Origin: Parabacteroides sp. PM6-13
Lineage (GTDB): Bacteria; Bacteroidota; Bacteroidia; Bacteroidales; Tannerellaceae
DNA length: 64,000 nucleotides
Direction: 5' to 3'
Assembly (NCBI RefSeq): GCF_029892605.1
Contig: NZ_JARXWF010000009.1
Location: forward strand, 1 to 64,000
Shown: in pieces, positions 45,998-54,995 of the stretch
Position numbering within the stretch: the stretch's first letter is position 1
Layout: each line of letters begins with the position of its first letter
Made by a program: the position numbers and the translations under genes
Notes under the pieces: generated by a model
Database searches by the model: none
Told to the model about the DNA's origin: nothing
Seen by the model: the letters and a program-made list of their open reading frames with translations, nothing else

Positions 45998-47941
45998 TTA
46001 TTTATAACCCGGATTCTGATAAGCCTCTTTTTCCTCCTTCGTCATTTCCATACCGTCAAGCTGACCTTGCGGGATAGGACGCAGGTAATGATACTTCTCA
46101 ATAGTCCGTTTGTATGTAACCGCGTTCCGGTCACCTCTATCATTTCCACAAATCACATAGGTGTCAGCATATTCATTCCATTTCTGCGTACGCACCAGGT
46201 CGTACCAACGGTAACCTTCACCAAAGTATTCACGAGAACGTTCGTCGAGGATATAATTTATATCGATCACCTGCGGAGTAGCCGCTGTCATAGCTGCGCT
46301 ATTATCAGCTACATAGTCCGCGTTCAGCGCATTGCTGAAAGTCCATTTACCGGCACGGGCACGCAATACATTCACCAGTTCACGCGCGCTTTTTCCCGCT
46401 TTGACAGTGGCTCCCTGAACGGCCGCCTCGGCAGCTACCAGGTAAAGCTCAGAGAATTTAGCAATATTATACGGACGAGTGCTACCGGCATTAGGCTGAC
46501 CGGCACCTGTTCCGTTGTCCGTACGATATGTACCTAACTTCCATAAGCCGGGGTATACACGGCGGCTGATAGCGCTGGGTGCCAATACATAGTCAGCACG
46601 TCCGGGCAATGTGCCGGCTCCAACGTTGTTATCGCCTGCTCCATTCGGATATTGAATCGCCGGATTTTCTTCCGGCAGGAACGTGAGTAGAGGTTCTTTT
46701 TCTACTACGCTCATGCCATTCGCATTGACAACCGAAGGCCATGTTTGGTTATTGGTCGACCAGTTTCCACGATACACAGTAGTAAACGTACCATCGTAGC
46801 GTGAGTCGTTCGTCTTATCAGCAAAGGTATAGGTGAATACACCATGAGGAGGAGCCATACGTGTCCAAGGACGGCCATAAGACTGTTCAGCCACACGAAT
46901 AATCGGATTCACATTTTTCCCATCCACCTTAGCCCAATGGTCGGTGTAGTTCCAGTTCATCATCCAACCGGCAAAGTTATCCGGCGCGCCACCGCTACCA
47001 TAGGTCAAGCTACCACCATTGTAGTATTCATCTTCCTGTGTATGGTCGGCATATAGGAGGATCTCTTTATTACGGTCGTTAGGACCCCAGTTCACTTTGA
47101 AGAAGCTATCTTCCAATCCGAAAGGACCTGGATTATCGATCGCCTCAACAGCCAGATCATAGGCTTTCTGGAAATACCAGGCTGCATCGTGTCCATCCGG
47201 ATCGGTCCGTGCTACTTCAGGGTAGGTCGGGATACCATTCGGGTTCTTAAGCCACCAACCATAGGTAAGATAGGCTTTCGCCAGATAAAGACGGGCCACC
47301 GTTTTGGTTACACCACCCGTCAAGCGAGGATTCGTCGGCAGATTCTCGATCGCCATAAGCAGGTCGGGGAATACAGCCTTGGTATATACCTCCGGCACAG
47401 TGTTACGAACAGAAACACGCGAAGGATTGATATTGAATGCCAATTCGCCTGCTCCCAGATCCAGTGGCACACCACCGAATGTTTGTACCAACAGGAAATA
47501 GTCGAACGCGCGGAAAAAGCGTGCTTCGGAGATCAGCTGTTCCGACACACCTACTTCAGCACCGTTTTCGATCACCCCATTGGCCGTATTGATATTGGCG
47601 AAAGCGGTTCCCCATATCACATCCGAACGGCTACTGGTTGACGTAAGGCTTCCTACACCCGACAAGTCGGCATCTTTGAAGTTACCATCGGCCGATTGTC
47701 CATAGGTCGCTTCATCGGTCCCGGTCAGACAGGCGTTATAATAATAGGCCTGACCATAAATATAGCGTAAGTGCGCATACATGGAGGTAATCCCCCCCTC
47801 TACGCCTCGTTCTGTTTTGAAAAAAGTGGGGTCATAGGAACTACGCGGTTGTTCATCCAGAATATGCGAGCAGGAAGCTCCTCCCAGAAGCATCAGACCA
47901 ACCACTCCTAAAACTGTTATCTTTGAAAATAATGATTTCAT
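45998..47941 (-). CDS. SusD-like glycan-binding lipoprotein (locus B)
   Basis: RagB/SusD family outer-membrane lipoprotein of 647 aa with lipobox GGASC (cysteine about 24) and SHILDEQPRSSYDPTFF. Helical repeats include EQLISEARFFRAFDYFLLVQTFGGVPLDLG, KTVARLYLAKAYLTYGWWL and AKFSELYLVAAEAAVQGA, with ELVNVLRARAG. The end, IEKYHYLRPIPQGQLDGMEM, is typical. It lies 12 bases after susC and probably binds glucuronoarabinoxylan fragments. Confidence 0.93.
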   Translation of the reverse strand: MKSLFSKITVLGVVGLMLLGGASCSHILDEQPRSSYDPTFFKTERGVEGGITSMYAHLRYIYGQAYYYNACLTGTDEATYGQSADGNFKDADLSGVGSLTSTSSRSDVIWGTAFANINTANGVIENGAEVGVSEQLISEARFFRAFDYFLLVQTFGGVPLDLGAGELAFNINPSRVSVRNTVPEVYTKAVFPDLLMAIENLPTNPRLTGGVTKTVARLYLAKAYLTYGWWLKNPNGIPTYPEVARTDPDGHDAAWYFQKAYDLAVEAIDNPGPFGLEDSFFKVNWGPNDRNKEILLYADHTQEDEYYNGGSLTYGSGGAPDNFAGWMMNWNYTDHWAKVDGKNVNPIIRVAEQSYGRPWTRMAPPHGVFTYTFADKTNDSRYDGTFTTVYRGNWSTNNQTWPSVVNANGMSVVEKEPLLTFLPEENPAIQYPNGAGDNNVGAGTLPGRADYVLAPSAISRRVYPGLWKLGTYRTDNGTGAGQPNAGSTRPYNIAKFSELYLVAAEAAVQGATVKAGKSARELVNVLRARAGKWTFSNALNADYVADNSAAMTAATPQVIDINYILDERSREYFGEGYRWYDLVRTQKWNEYADTYVICGNDRGDRNAVTYKRTIEKYHYLRPIPQGQLDGMEMTKEEKEAYQNPGYK

Positions 47942-47953
47942 AATTACGTGTTT

Positions 47954-50900
47954 TTAGAATGTTAAGTTAATACCGAATAAATAGTTCCGTGTAGCGGGCG
48001 CGTTAATCCCCACAGTCAGGAAACGACTGGGGATACCACCTACTGCTACATTCTGATTTCCATACGAGTTCGTTTCCGGATCCAAGCCTGATTCTTTATG
48101 GAAGGGAGAATAGATAACAAACGGATTCTGCACGGTTGCATACGCACGTAAGCTCTGTACGCCTAATGACTTCAACCAGCTTTGCGCGCCGAAGTTATAG
48201 CCTAACGAGATGTTCTGTACTTTCCAGTAAGAGGCATCGAAATAACCCAGGGTGCTACCATATTTCGGGTTATCACCGCTCTGGCTACCGCCTGGTTTCG
48301 GATATTTCGCTCCGGTATTTTCAGGTGTCCAATAATCAACATCTACCTGTCCGCGACGTCCGGTCAACATATTCAGGTATCCATTGGCATGATGCAGGGT
48401 ACTGATCAATTTGCCGCCCCATTTGAAGCCGGTGATCACATTCAGGTCGAAGCCTTTATAGGCAACGCGTGTGCTGAAACCGCCCTGGAATTTGGGTTCC
48501 ATGCTGATGATCTGACGGTCGTCCGGACCAATCTGGCGTGTCGGCTTGCCATCGGCATCATACTCGCCGGTATATTTCACTTTGATCATACCTACGTTAC
48601 CACCCGGTTCCAGAATATCCAGGTACGGATCACCCTCCTGCCACAAACCGACCTTTTCGTAATCATAGATAGCGTCGATAGGATAACCTACGAACCAGTG
48701 GTTCGATTCGTCGCGGGAAGCTCCCGAAGCTAATTCCGTCAGTTTGTTGCGGTTAGCAGACACGTTCAGCGTAGCGTCCCAGGTCCAACCGTTGTAATTA
48801 TCGAGGATGGTACCGTTGAGGGTCAACTCCAACCCTTTATTCTGCGTTTTACCTACGTTACCTACATAGCTGCTTACCCCTGAGGTACCCGGCAGGTTCA
48901 CGTTTTGCAACAGGTCATGCGTTTTCAAGATGTAATATTCAGCGGTTCCCGACAGACGACCATTGAACAGGGTGAAGTCAAGACCGAAGTTCCATGTAGA
49001 GGAGTACTCCCAGCCCAATGATGGGTTCGGCAGCGCAGACACATAATAGCCTGTTGCGTAGCCTGTAGGACCAAAGTTATAAGGACGGGTTGATAAGGTT
49101 CCCCAGGTTGAATACGGGTTTACTGACTGGTTGGAGGTTTGTCCGTAGCCAACACGCAGCTTTAAGATATCCAGCCAATCAACCTCTTGCATAAACTCTT
49201 CCTGACGGATATTCCAACCGGCGGAAACAGCCGGGTAGGTATGCCACTGATGTCCTTTTGCCAAACGGGAAGAGGCATCTGCACGAACGGTTGCCATAAA
49301 CATATAGCGGTTGTCATAGGTGTACATCGCACGTCCCATCCAAGAGAGCAAGCCACTCTTTTGGTAATTCCAGTCGCCCGGATTAACGGTGATGGTTCCT
49401 TCGGCGCGTCCGATATTATAATATTGGAAATACTCCGCCGGAATATCTTTCCCGGAGAGTCTCGAGCGGGTATAGAGTGTTTCTTCCGCGGAGAACATAC
49501 CCACTACGTTCAATTGGTGTTTGCCGAATGTACGGTCGTAGCTCAACAGGTTTTCCACTGTCCAGTTCGTCGTTTCCGAATGGCTAAGAGATGCCGTAGA
49601 AGGGGTTGTAGCTGTCGAGCTGTTCACGCCTTCACCGGTGAACGCACCCCCTTTGCTGGAACGATAGTTCAACCCTAAGTTGACACGGTATTTCAATCCC
49701 TCAACCCACGGACATGTCAATTCCGCGAATAGGTTGTTATAGGTACCGTAACCAATCGTTTCGTTCAGCCAGGTGTCTTCCAGGCTTTCCACCACGTCAC
49801 GGGTGATCACGAAGGTTTCGTCCTGCGCCATTTTCACGGTCCGCTTCAAGGAACCGTCCGCGTTATACGGATTGGCGATCGGTGTCATCGACAACACATT
49901 ATACAGACCGATATTCGAACCGGTTGTTGTGTTATAGTTGGAGTTGGTAGTCAAACCCATACGGAAATAGTCGCCCACACCCTGGTCGAATGATCCACGC
50001 AGGGAGTAGCGGGTATAGCTCTGTGTAGGGATAACGCCCTGATCTTTGTAGTAACCGGCTCCGAAGCTGTATGCTCCTTTATTGGTTCCACCCGATACGC
50101 CCACATCATGAGAAGTAACCATACCGTTGCGATACATCAGATCCTGCCAGTCGGTATTGATATCGTCCGACTCTTCCAATGAGTTGTCGAACTTACCGGC
50201 TAATTTACGCATAGCGGCATATTGTTCGCCATCCATCATCGGATAAGGAGAGAAAACCGTCTTCGCCCCTACATATCCGTTGTAAGTAAAGCGAGCCGGC
50301 GTGCCTTGGCTTCCTTTATTGGTTGTGATCAGGATCACACCATTGGCACCACGCGAACCGTAGATAGCCGTCGAAGAGGCATCTTTCAAAATATCCATGC
50401 TCTTAATGTCTCCGGTGCTGATATCCGACAGATTACCCATAAATGGGATTCCGTCTAATACGATCAACGGATCATTCGAGGCAGTCAAAGAGCGAGTACC
50501 ACGAATACGGATCTGCATAGTGGCTCCCGGTTGAGAAGAACTCTGCGCCATATCCACACCGGCCACGCGGTTTTGCAACGCGTAGGTAATGTTTGTTGCC
50601 GGCACTTCCCGAATCAAATCACCTCCCACAGAAGCGATCGAACCGGTTACGTCCGATTTGCGTTGCGTACCGTAACCAATAACCACCACTTCGCCTAATA
50701 CTTCCGAGTCCTCTTCCAATTTAATATTGTAAGTGGTCCGGCCTAAGGGCTGTTCCTGGGTTTTGTAACCTACGTAAGAGATAACGAGTGTTCCCGTCTG
50801 AGGAGCTTCAAAACTGAAGTTCCCGTCTAAATCTGTAATTGCACCAAGTGTGGTTCCTTTCACTTGAATATTAGCACCGATAACGCCTTCGCCTGTTTGG

Positions 50901-51043
50901 TCTACGACTTTACCGGTAATGGTTCTGTTCTGTGCGAACAATGGTAAGCTACATACACTTATCAATAAGAAGAGGATAGCTAATAGGGGTCTCCTATTTT
51001 TTACGGAAACCTCTCCGTGTAAAGTTTCATTCTTTTTATCCAT
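47954..51043 (-). CDS. SusC-like TonB-dependent outer-membrane transporter (locus B)
   Basis: TonB-dependent importer of 1029 aa. Signal peptide ends LPLFAQ (about 38), then a carboxypeptidase-regulatory-like domain (NRTITGKVVDQTGEGVIGANIQVKG in part), a TonB-box-like EVLGEVVVIGYG, plug motifs DPLIVLDGIPFMG and DASSTAIYGSRGANGVILITT, and a barrel ending ATRNYLFGINLTF. It resembles the locus A SusC, especially in the N-terminal half, suggesting ancient duplication. It begins the main leftward unit of locus B (SusC, SusD, GH115, symporter, GH10, GH43). Confidence 0.94.
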   Translation of the reverse strand: MDKKNETLHGEVSVKNRRPLLAILFLLISVCSLPLFAQNRTITGKVVDQTGEGVIGANIQVKGTTLGAITDLDGNFSFEAPQTGTLVISYVGYKTQEQPLGRTTYNIKLEEDSEVLGEVVVIGYGTQRKSDVTGSIASVGGDLIREVPATNITYALQNRVAGVDMAQSSSQPGATMQIRIRGTRSLTASNDPLIVLDGIPFMGNLSDISTGDIKSMDILKDASSTAIYGSRGANGVILITTNKGSQGTPARFTYNGYVGAKTVFSPYPMMDGEQYAAMRKLAGKFDNSLEESDDINTDWQDLMYRNGMVTSHDVGVSGGTNKGAYSFGAGYYKDQGVIPTQSYTRYSLRGSFDQGVGDYFRMGLTTNSNYNTTTGSNIGLYNVLSMTPIANPYNADGSLKRTVKMAQDETFVITRDVVESLEDTWLNETIGYGTYNNLFAELTCPWVEGLKYRVNLGLNYRSSKGGAFTGEGVNSSTATTPSTASLSHSETTNWTVENLLSYDRTFGKHQLNVVGMFSAEETLYTRSRLSGKDIPAEYFQYYNIGRAEGTITVNPGDWNYQKSGLLSWMGRAMYTYDNRYMFMATVRADASSRLAKGHQWHTYPAVSAGWNIRQEEFMQEVDWLDILKLRVGYGQTSNQSVNPYSTWGTLSTRPYNFGPTGYATGYYVSALPNPSLGWEYSSTWNFGLDFTLFNGRLSGTAEYYILKTHDLLQNVNLPGTSGVSSYVGNVGKTQNKGLELTLNGTILDNYNGWTWDATLNVSANRNKLTELASGASRDESNHWFVGYPIDAIYDYEKVGLWQEGDPYLDILEPGGNVGMIKVKYTGEYDADGKPTRQIGPDDRQIISMEPKFQGGFSTRVAYKGFDLNVITGFKWGGKLISTLHHANGYLNMLTGRRGQVDVDYWTPENTGAKYPKPGGSQSGDNPKYGSTLGYFDASYWKVQNISLGYNFGAQSWLKSLGVQSLRAYATVQNPFVIYSPFHKESGLDPETNSYGNQNVAVGGIPSRFLTVGINAPATRNYLFGINLTF

Positions 51044-51125
51044 TCTATTAGATTGTTTTAGTTAGTCTTTATCTATAAACATCATTGAGAAAATAGTTAT
51101 TTCATAGGAATTATTCACTTTCGAT

Positions 51126-51152
51126 TTTTATCCCATAGGCATTTCTTTTTAA
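51126..51152 (-). promoter_or_regulatory. Candidate regulator site upstream of susC (locus B)
   Basis: The minus strand reads ATTAAAAAGAAATGCCTATG here, with TGCCTATG 91 bases from the susC start. It matches the motif at 22174-22196 upstream of the other xylan susC (85 bases). A second CCTATG lies at 51108-51103, 31 bases away, about three helical turns. Binding by the HTCS is inferred. Confidence 0.4.
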
Positions 51153-51187
51153 TGGTTTAACATCATTATTATTACGCTTAGTCGATT

Positions 51188-52894
51188 TTATTCGTTCTCG
51201 TCGGTGGTGGCATAGAGGCCAATGATCGATCCGGTGAATCCGCCGGCATTGGCCGTAGAGAGGTAGCGGGCATCGACCTGATCGGTCAACAGCTCCCATT
51301 TCCCCTCTTGGGTGGCATAATAGAAGGCATAGTGAAGACCGGTCGACACCACCTTCATATCAATGAATTTTCCCTGTTTCACCGGTGCTTCCGCCAGCGT
51401 TTTCTCTCCTGCATCGCTCACCTGTATCAGGGAGATCGCATGGCCATTTGCTGCTTTCCGCAAGGCGAAGAAATAATGGTGTGTCTCGTCTTTGAACAAC
51501 AACATCCCGGCTGCTTGCTTTTCATTCTCCGGATGGAAATGCATACGGGTCTCACAGGTGAATTGATGATGTTGCATCCGGCGACCCACATAGGCCGGTG
51601 TTTTCATCTCCGCTGCCTTGACGGGCGAACAGGTCAACGCCAGGTGTCCGGGGCGCTTCTCGAGCGAATAGAGATCGGTTGCCGGTGTCCGCAGGGTCAG
51701 CCATTCCATACCCAGTTTGCTCTCATTAAAATCATCTTTCCGAGTGAAATTACCGAAAGTAACCTCTTCAGCCCTTTCCACTCCTTTTCGTTGAGAGATC
51801 ATGGGGATCAACTCCTCGTCACGCGTCATATAAGGGAATCCGTCGTCGCTCCAGCGCACAGGCATCAGGAAGGTTTCGCGTCCCAGATTCTCAAACCGGT
51901 TGTTGATCGGACGGCAAGCCAGGAACACGGCCCACCAGTCGCCCTCTTTGGTTTGTATCAGGTCGGCATGCCCCGCGCAGGTGATCGGGTTCAGACGATT
52001 ACCCGGCAGATGTCGCTGCGTAAGGATCGGGTTCTTATCCCAGGGTTTGAATTCACCCATCGGGCTATCACTCACGAAGATCACTTCCGAATGCTCTTCA
52101 CTGGTGCCACCTTCGGCAGCCATCAGATAATACTTACCTTTTATCTTATATAAATGAGGACCTTCGATCCATATTGGTTTTTCCGCCAGGTTCACCCCAC
52201 CGTTTACGATCATCTTCCAGGGGCCAATGGTCTTGTCGGTCGCTACGTCGAACTCGCGCACCCGGATCGAACGATGTCCTTCATACAATTCTTTTCCGTC
52301 CATCCCGTCATTGTTGACGATATAGGCACGACCATCTTCGTCGAAGAAAAAGGAGGGATCAATCCCCCCTACTTCAGGTAGGGGGATTGGATCCGACCAG
52401 GAGCCGAAAGGATCTTTTGTCTTTACAAAGAAATTTCCGGCCGAAACATTAGTGGTTATCATGTAATACGTTTGGTTGTGCGGATTATATTCGATGGCAG
52501 GTGCGAAGATACCTCGACTGATACCTCTCCCTTCCATATTGGTCAGCTGCGACGGTCTATCCAATACATGCCCGATCTGCTTCCAGTTCACCAGGTCTTT
52601 GCTGTGAAAGATAGGCACCCCCGGGAAATAGGCAAACGAAGAGGTCACCAGAAAGTAATCTTCCCCATTCGTGCATATGCTGGGATCAGAATACCAACCG
52701 GGAAGAATCGGATTATAGAATTGATCCTTACCGGACAAAGGATTTTCGTTGTAGAAATTGTCGTTGCCCGTATAGACAAGGTAGTCATAATAAGCAACAG
52801 GTTCTTCCTGCACAGCTTGCTCACACGAGGTGATAAACAAGGCAGACGACAATACAAGGCATAACGATAATAGCGTTGTGGTTCTCATGGTCAT
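51188..52894 (-). CDS. GH43 two-domain glycosidase, lipoprotein
   Basis: The 568-aa enzyme has a lipobox FITSC (cysteine about 24) and a GH43 propeller starting YNPILPGWYSDPSICTNGEDYFL (base aspartate in YSDPS). Also seen are GGIDPSFFFDEDGRAYIVNND and the acid box PIWIEGPHLYKIKGKYYLMAAEGG. From about 390 a C-terminal concanavalin-like domain follows (KDDFNESKLGMEWLTLRTP..., GMLLFKDETHHYF). This architecture is common in exo-acting beta-xylosidases and arabinofuranosidases. It lies upstream of susC with its own promoter-like box and repeated GTTACA motifs, so it may be regulated separately from the main locus B unit. Confidence 0.88.
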   Translation of the reverse strand: MTMRTTTLLSLCLVLSSALFITSCEQAVQEEPVAYYDYLVYTGNDNFYNENPLSGKDQFYNPILPGWYSDPSICTNGEDYFLVTSSFAYFPGVPIFHSKDLVNWKQIGHVLDRPSQLTNMEGRGISRGIFAPAIEYNPHNQTYYMITTNVSAGNFFVKTKDPFGSWSDPIPLPEVGGIDPSFFFDEDGRAYIVNNDGMDGKELYEGHRSIRVREFDVATDKTIGPWKMIVNGGVNLAEKPIWIEGPHLYKIKGKYYLMAAEGGTSEEHSEVIFVSDSPMGEFKPWDKNPILTQRHLPGNRLNPITCAGHADLIQTKEGDWWAVFLACRPINNRFENLGRETFLMPVRWSDDGFPYMTRDEELIPMISQRKGVERAEEVTFGNFTRKDDFNESKLGMEWLTLRTPATDLYSLEKRPGHLALTCSPVKAAEMKTPAYVGRRMQHHQFTCETRMHFHPENEKQAAGMLLFKDETHHYFFALRKAANGHAISLIQVSDAGEKTLAEAPVKQGKFIDMKVVSTGLHYAFYYATQEGKWELLTDQVDARYLSTANAGGFTGSIIGLYATTDENE

Positions 52895-52921
52895 TAAAAT
52901 AAATATTCATTAGTCTCAGGG

Positions 52922-52929
52922 CAAAGATA
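52922..52929 (-). promoter_or_regulatory. Candidate -7 box for GH43 (51188-52894)
   Basis: The minus strand reads TATCTTTG, an exact consensus match, giving a leader of about 21-24 bases. GTTACA repeats begin about 54 bases further upstream. Confidence 0.5.
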
Positions 52930-52980
52930 GAGACAAGAGAAGGAAAGAACCATTCCGATTAGATACGCATTTTTTCGTGT

Positions 52981-53044
52981 ATGTTACATTTTTAGATAAT
53001 TTGTTACAGATGTTGTTGTTTATGTTACATATACAATATGTAAC
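52981..53044 (-). promoter_or_regulatory. GTTACA repeat cluster, candidate operator
   Basis: GTTACA occurs at 52983, 53003 and 53024, spaced 20 and 21 bases, and the last copy forms a perfect 9-bp inverted repeat with 53036-53044 (GTTACATAT, three bases, ATATGTAAC). Periodic half-sites two helical turns apart, placed about 54 bases upstream of a -7 box, resemble binding sites of AraC-type or HTCS regulators. The motif ATGTTACATTT at its start also occurs at 15933-15943, similarly placed before another GH43. Confidence 0.45.
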
Positions 53045-53115
53045 GCTCTAATACACATCGCATTACACATACATGCCCGCATAAAAACGATAATACAAAT
53101 TGCTCCTTCGTATTT

Positions 53116-54807
53116 TCACCAAACGAAGTCATGGGTGTAACGGCTCTCATTGCCGGCACCATCTTTTACGGTGAGGGTGAGGGTGTGGGCGCCGCGTGTG
53201 AGCTTTTCTTTATCGAAGCGATAGGTGAGCACGGAGCGGTTGTTCATTTCGAATAGGATGTACTGCCCATCGATCTCGCCGCGGTAGGTGTTGATCCCGC
53301 TCAGGTTGTCGGAGAGGCGGAAGCTGAACTGTTGCTTCCGGATCCAATTGGCCGGGTCGAGGGGGGTGATGGTGGGCGGTTGATTATCGATGTCGATGGA
53401 GTAGTTGCCCAGTTCGCGGATGGTTGCGTCGAGCCAGCCGTTGCGGTAGCTGCCACCCACCCACGAACGGCGTCCTTTGTGGATGCGTACGATACCGTAT
53501 TGTTGCTTATTTTCCAAGCTGTCTTTCTCTAACCGCAGGGAGAGCTGTGCTTGCTGATGGAAGGCAAGCGGTTTGTCGTGGAGCCGGTGCACGGGCGCCA
53601 ACGCCGAGCTGTCTTCTTTCGCTTCGTATTTGAAATAGAAGGTGTCGTAAAGATTCCCACGGGGAATAGTCAGGCGGATGCCTTTGGCTCCGAAACGGTT
53701 GTCGGATCCCCAGAAGAAGAGTTCGCGGCCGGTGGTTTCCGGGGCGGGGATGTCCTGTTCTTTTCCATCCACCCGGATGGCGAGGCGCGTTTGATTGCCC
53801 ATACCATCGGTCAGGATATATTCCAGGTGGTAGATGCGTTCCTCCTGGATCGTCAGATAGCCCCGGTTGCGGCTTTCGATAAAGCGCAGTTTATTGCCCG
53901 GTTCGACAAAACTTTTCATATAGAACGAACGACGGTCGATCCATTCTTCGTAGTCGATAAAACTGTTTATATAACGCGACTCATCGAAGGCATACCGGTC
54001 GATATAGCTTCGGTAGAGGGTATCACCATCCGCTTTGAGCACAATCTCTTTGACGCCATACACATTGTGGGTGTTATCCATATAATCGTAGGCTTTGACG
54101 GCTATGCCAATCTTTCCCCAGGCCTGAATCGTGCCGACGAGGGTTTGCCCACCGTTCTGAGGGGTGAATTGTTTGTATTCCCGTTTGCGTTTACTCTCGT
54201 TGATCACTCCTTCTCCTTCCACCGGATAAAACATAACGCCCTGAATACGTGGCGGACGCTTATCAGTCAATTGCCGGCTGAAATAAGGGAGGGGGTCGAG
54301 TATCTCTTCCGATTTGGTATCGCGCACTTCTAAATGGAGGTGAGGACCACCCGAACTGCCGGTGTTTCCGCTCAGGGCAATCACCTCTCCCCGGCGTACC
54401 GGAAACCGATTGGCAACCGGATACAGGTTGACATTGAAACGCTCCTGTTCGTATTGCTGTTCTTTGACGTAGGCGGCAATCGAATCGGTAAAGCGTAATA
54501 GGTGCCCATAGACCGTGGTCGTGCCATCGGGATGATCCAGGTAGAGGGCATTCCCATACCCGCCGGGACTCACCGAGATACGTGATACATACCCGTCGTT
54601 CACCGCGTGTACCGGTTTCCCTTCCGCCCCCTGCGTCTTGAAATCGATCCCCGCATGGAAATGATTTGAACGCAGCTCCCCGAAATTGCCACTCAATAGG
54701 ATCGGGAAATCGAACGGATTGGGTAACTCCTGCGCACGCATTGGCTGAATAAACAACGTGGCGCATACCAAACACACAAAAAGGATAGCTTGTTTTCTTG
54801 TTTTCAT
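53116..54807 (-). CDS. M23 family (LytM-like) peptidoglycan peptidase
   Basis: Exported 563-aa protein (signal peptide from ATG 54807, MKTRKQAILFVCLVC... ending MRAQ). Residues about 40-180 form the LytM fold: HFHAGIDFKTQGAEGKPVHAVNDGYVSRI and HPDGTTTVYGHLLRF carry the zinc ligands of the first motif, and SSGGPHLHLEVRD holds the HxH motif. A long C-terminal region with Ig-like strands follows. It probably cleaves peptide cross-links in the periplasm or acts as a cell-shape factor. The open frame extends to 54858, but those residues precede a proper signal peptide. It is core-type DNA between two glycan loci and reads away from the fructan locus. A TACTTTTG box at 54824-54817 is very close to the start. 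Confidence 0.87.
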   Translation of the reverse strand: MKTRKQAILFVCLVCATLFIQPMRAQELPNPFDFPILLSGNFGELRSNHFHAGIDFKTQGAEGKPVHAVNDGYVSRISVSPGGYGNALYLDHPDGTTTVYGHLLRFTDSIAAYVKEQQYEQERFNVNLYPVANRFPVRRGEVIALSGNTGSSGGPHLHLEVRDTKSEEILDPLPYFSRQLTDKRPPRIQGVMFYPVEGEGVINESKRKREYKQFTPQNGGQTLVGTIQAWGKIGIAVKAYDYMDNTHNVYGVKEIVLKADGDTLYRSYIDRYAFDESRYINSFIDYEEWIDRRSFYMKSFVEPGNKLRFIESRNRGYLTIQEERIYHLEYILTDGMGNQTRLAIRVDGKEQDIPAPETTGRELFFWGSDNRFGAKGIRLTIPRGNLYDTFYFKYEAKEDSSALAPVHRLHDKPLAFHQQAQLSLRLEKDSLENKQQYGIVRIHKGRRSWVGGSYRNGWLDATIRELGNYSIDIDNQPPTITPLDPANWIRKQQFSFRLSDNLSGINTYRGEIDGQYILFEMNNRSVLTYRFDKEKLTRGAHTLTLTVKDGAGNESRYTHDFVW

Positions 54808-54848
54808 ATCTATAGGCAAAAGTAGGGAATTTTTATTCTTTCCCGTTG

Positions 54849-54910
54849 CGACTATCACATTTGTAACATCTTTTGCACATTTGTCGCATAGGGTACAAAT
54901 GTGATAGTCG
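54849..54910. promoter_or_regulatory. Operator-like inverted repeat before the fructan susC
   Basis: A perfect 17-bp inverted repeat: CGACTATCACATTTGTA at 54849-54865 and its complement at 54894-54910, 28 bases apart. CACATTTGT recurs as direct repeats at 54856 and 54876, exactly 20 bases apart, and inverted at 54895-54903. It lies about 40 bases upstream of a TATATTTG box. The geometry fits an HTCS/AraC-type activator site controlling the fructan locus; the regulator gene is not in the window. Confidence 0.6.
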
Positions 54911-54948
54911 GGGGTTGATTTGTTATGCTTGGCTGGTAGGGCGGCAAC

Positions 54949-54956
54949 TATATTTG
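54949..54956 (+). promoter_or_regulatory. Candidate -7 box for the fructan locus
   Basis: TATATTTG matches TAnnTTTG exactly. Transcription would start near 54962, so the long frame from 54873 cannot be the coding start. A TTG at 54929-54931 is 17 bases upstream, a little closer than usual for -33. Confidence 0.55.
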
Positions 54957-54995
54957 CGACAGAATATCATGTCAAACAATTATAAATCAGATTTT

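Noticed and set aside
53045-53115. tRNA or small RNA in the gap before the GH43 gene (51188-52894)
   Set aside because: No cloverleaf or terminator-like structure was found in this stretch.
54873-54995. Upstream start for the fructan SusC
   Set aside because: It precedes the TATATTTG box at 54949 and overlaps the operator-like repeat; the residues do not form a signal peptide.
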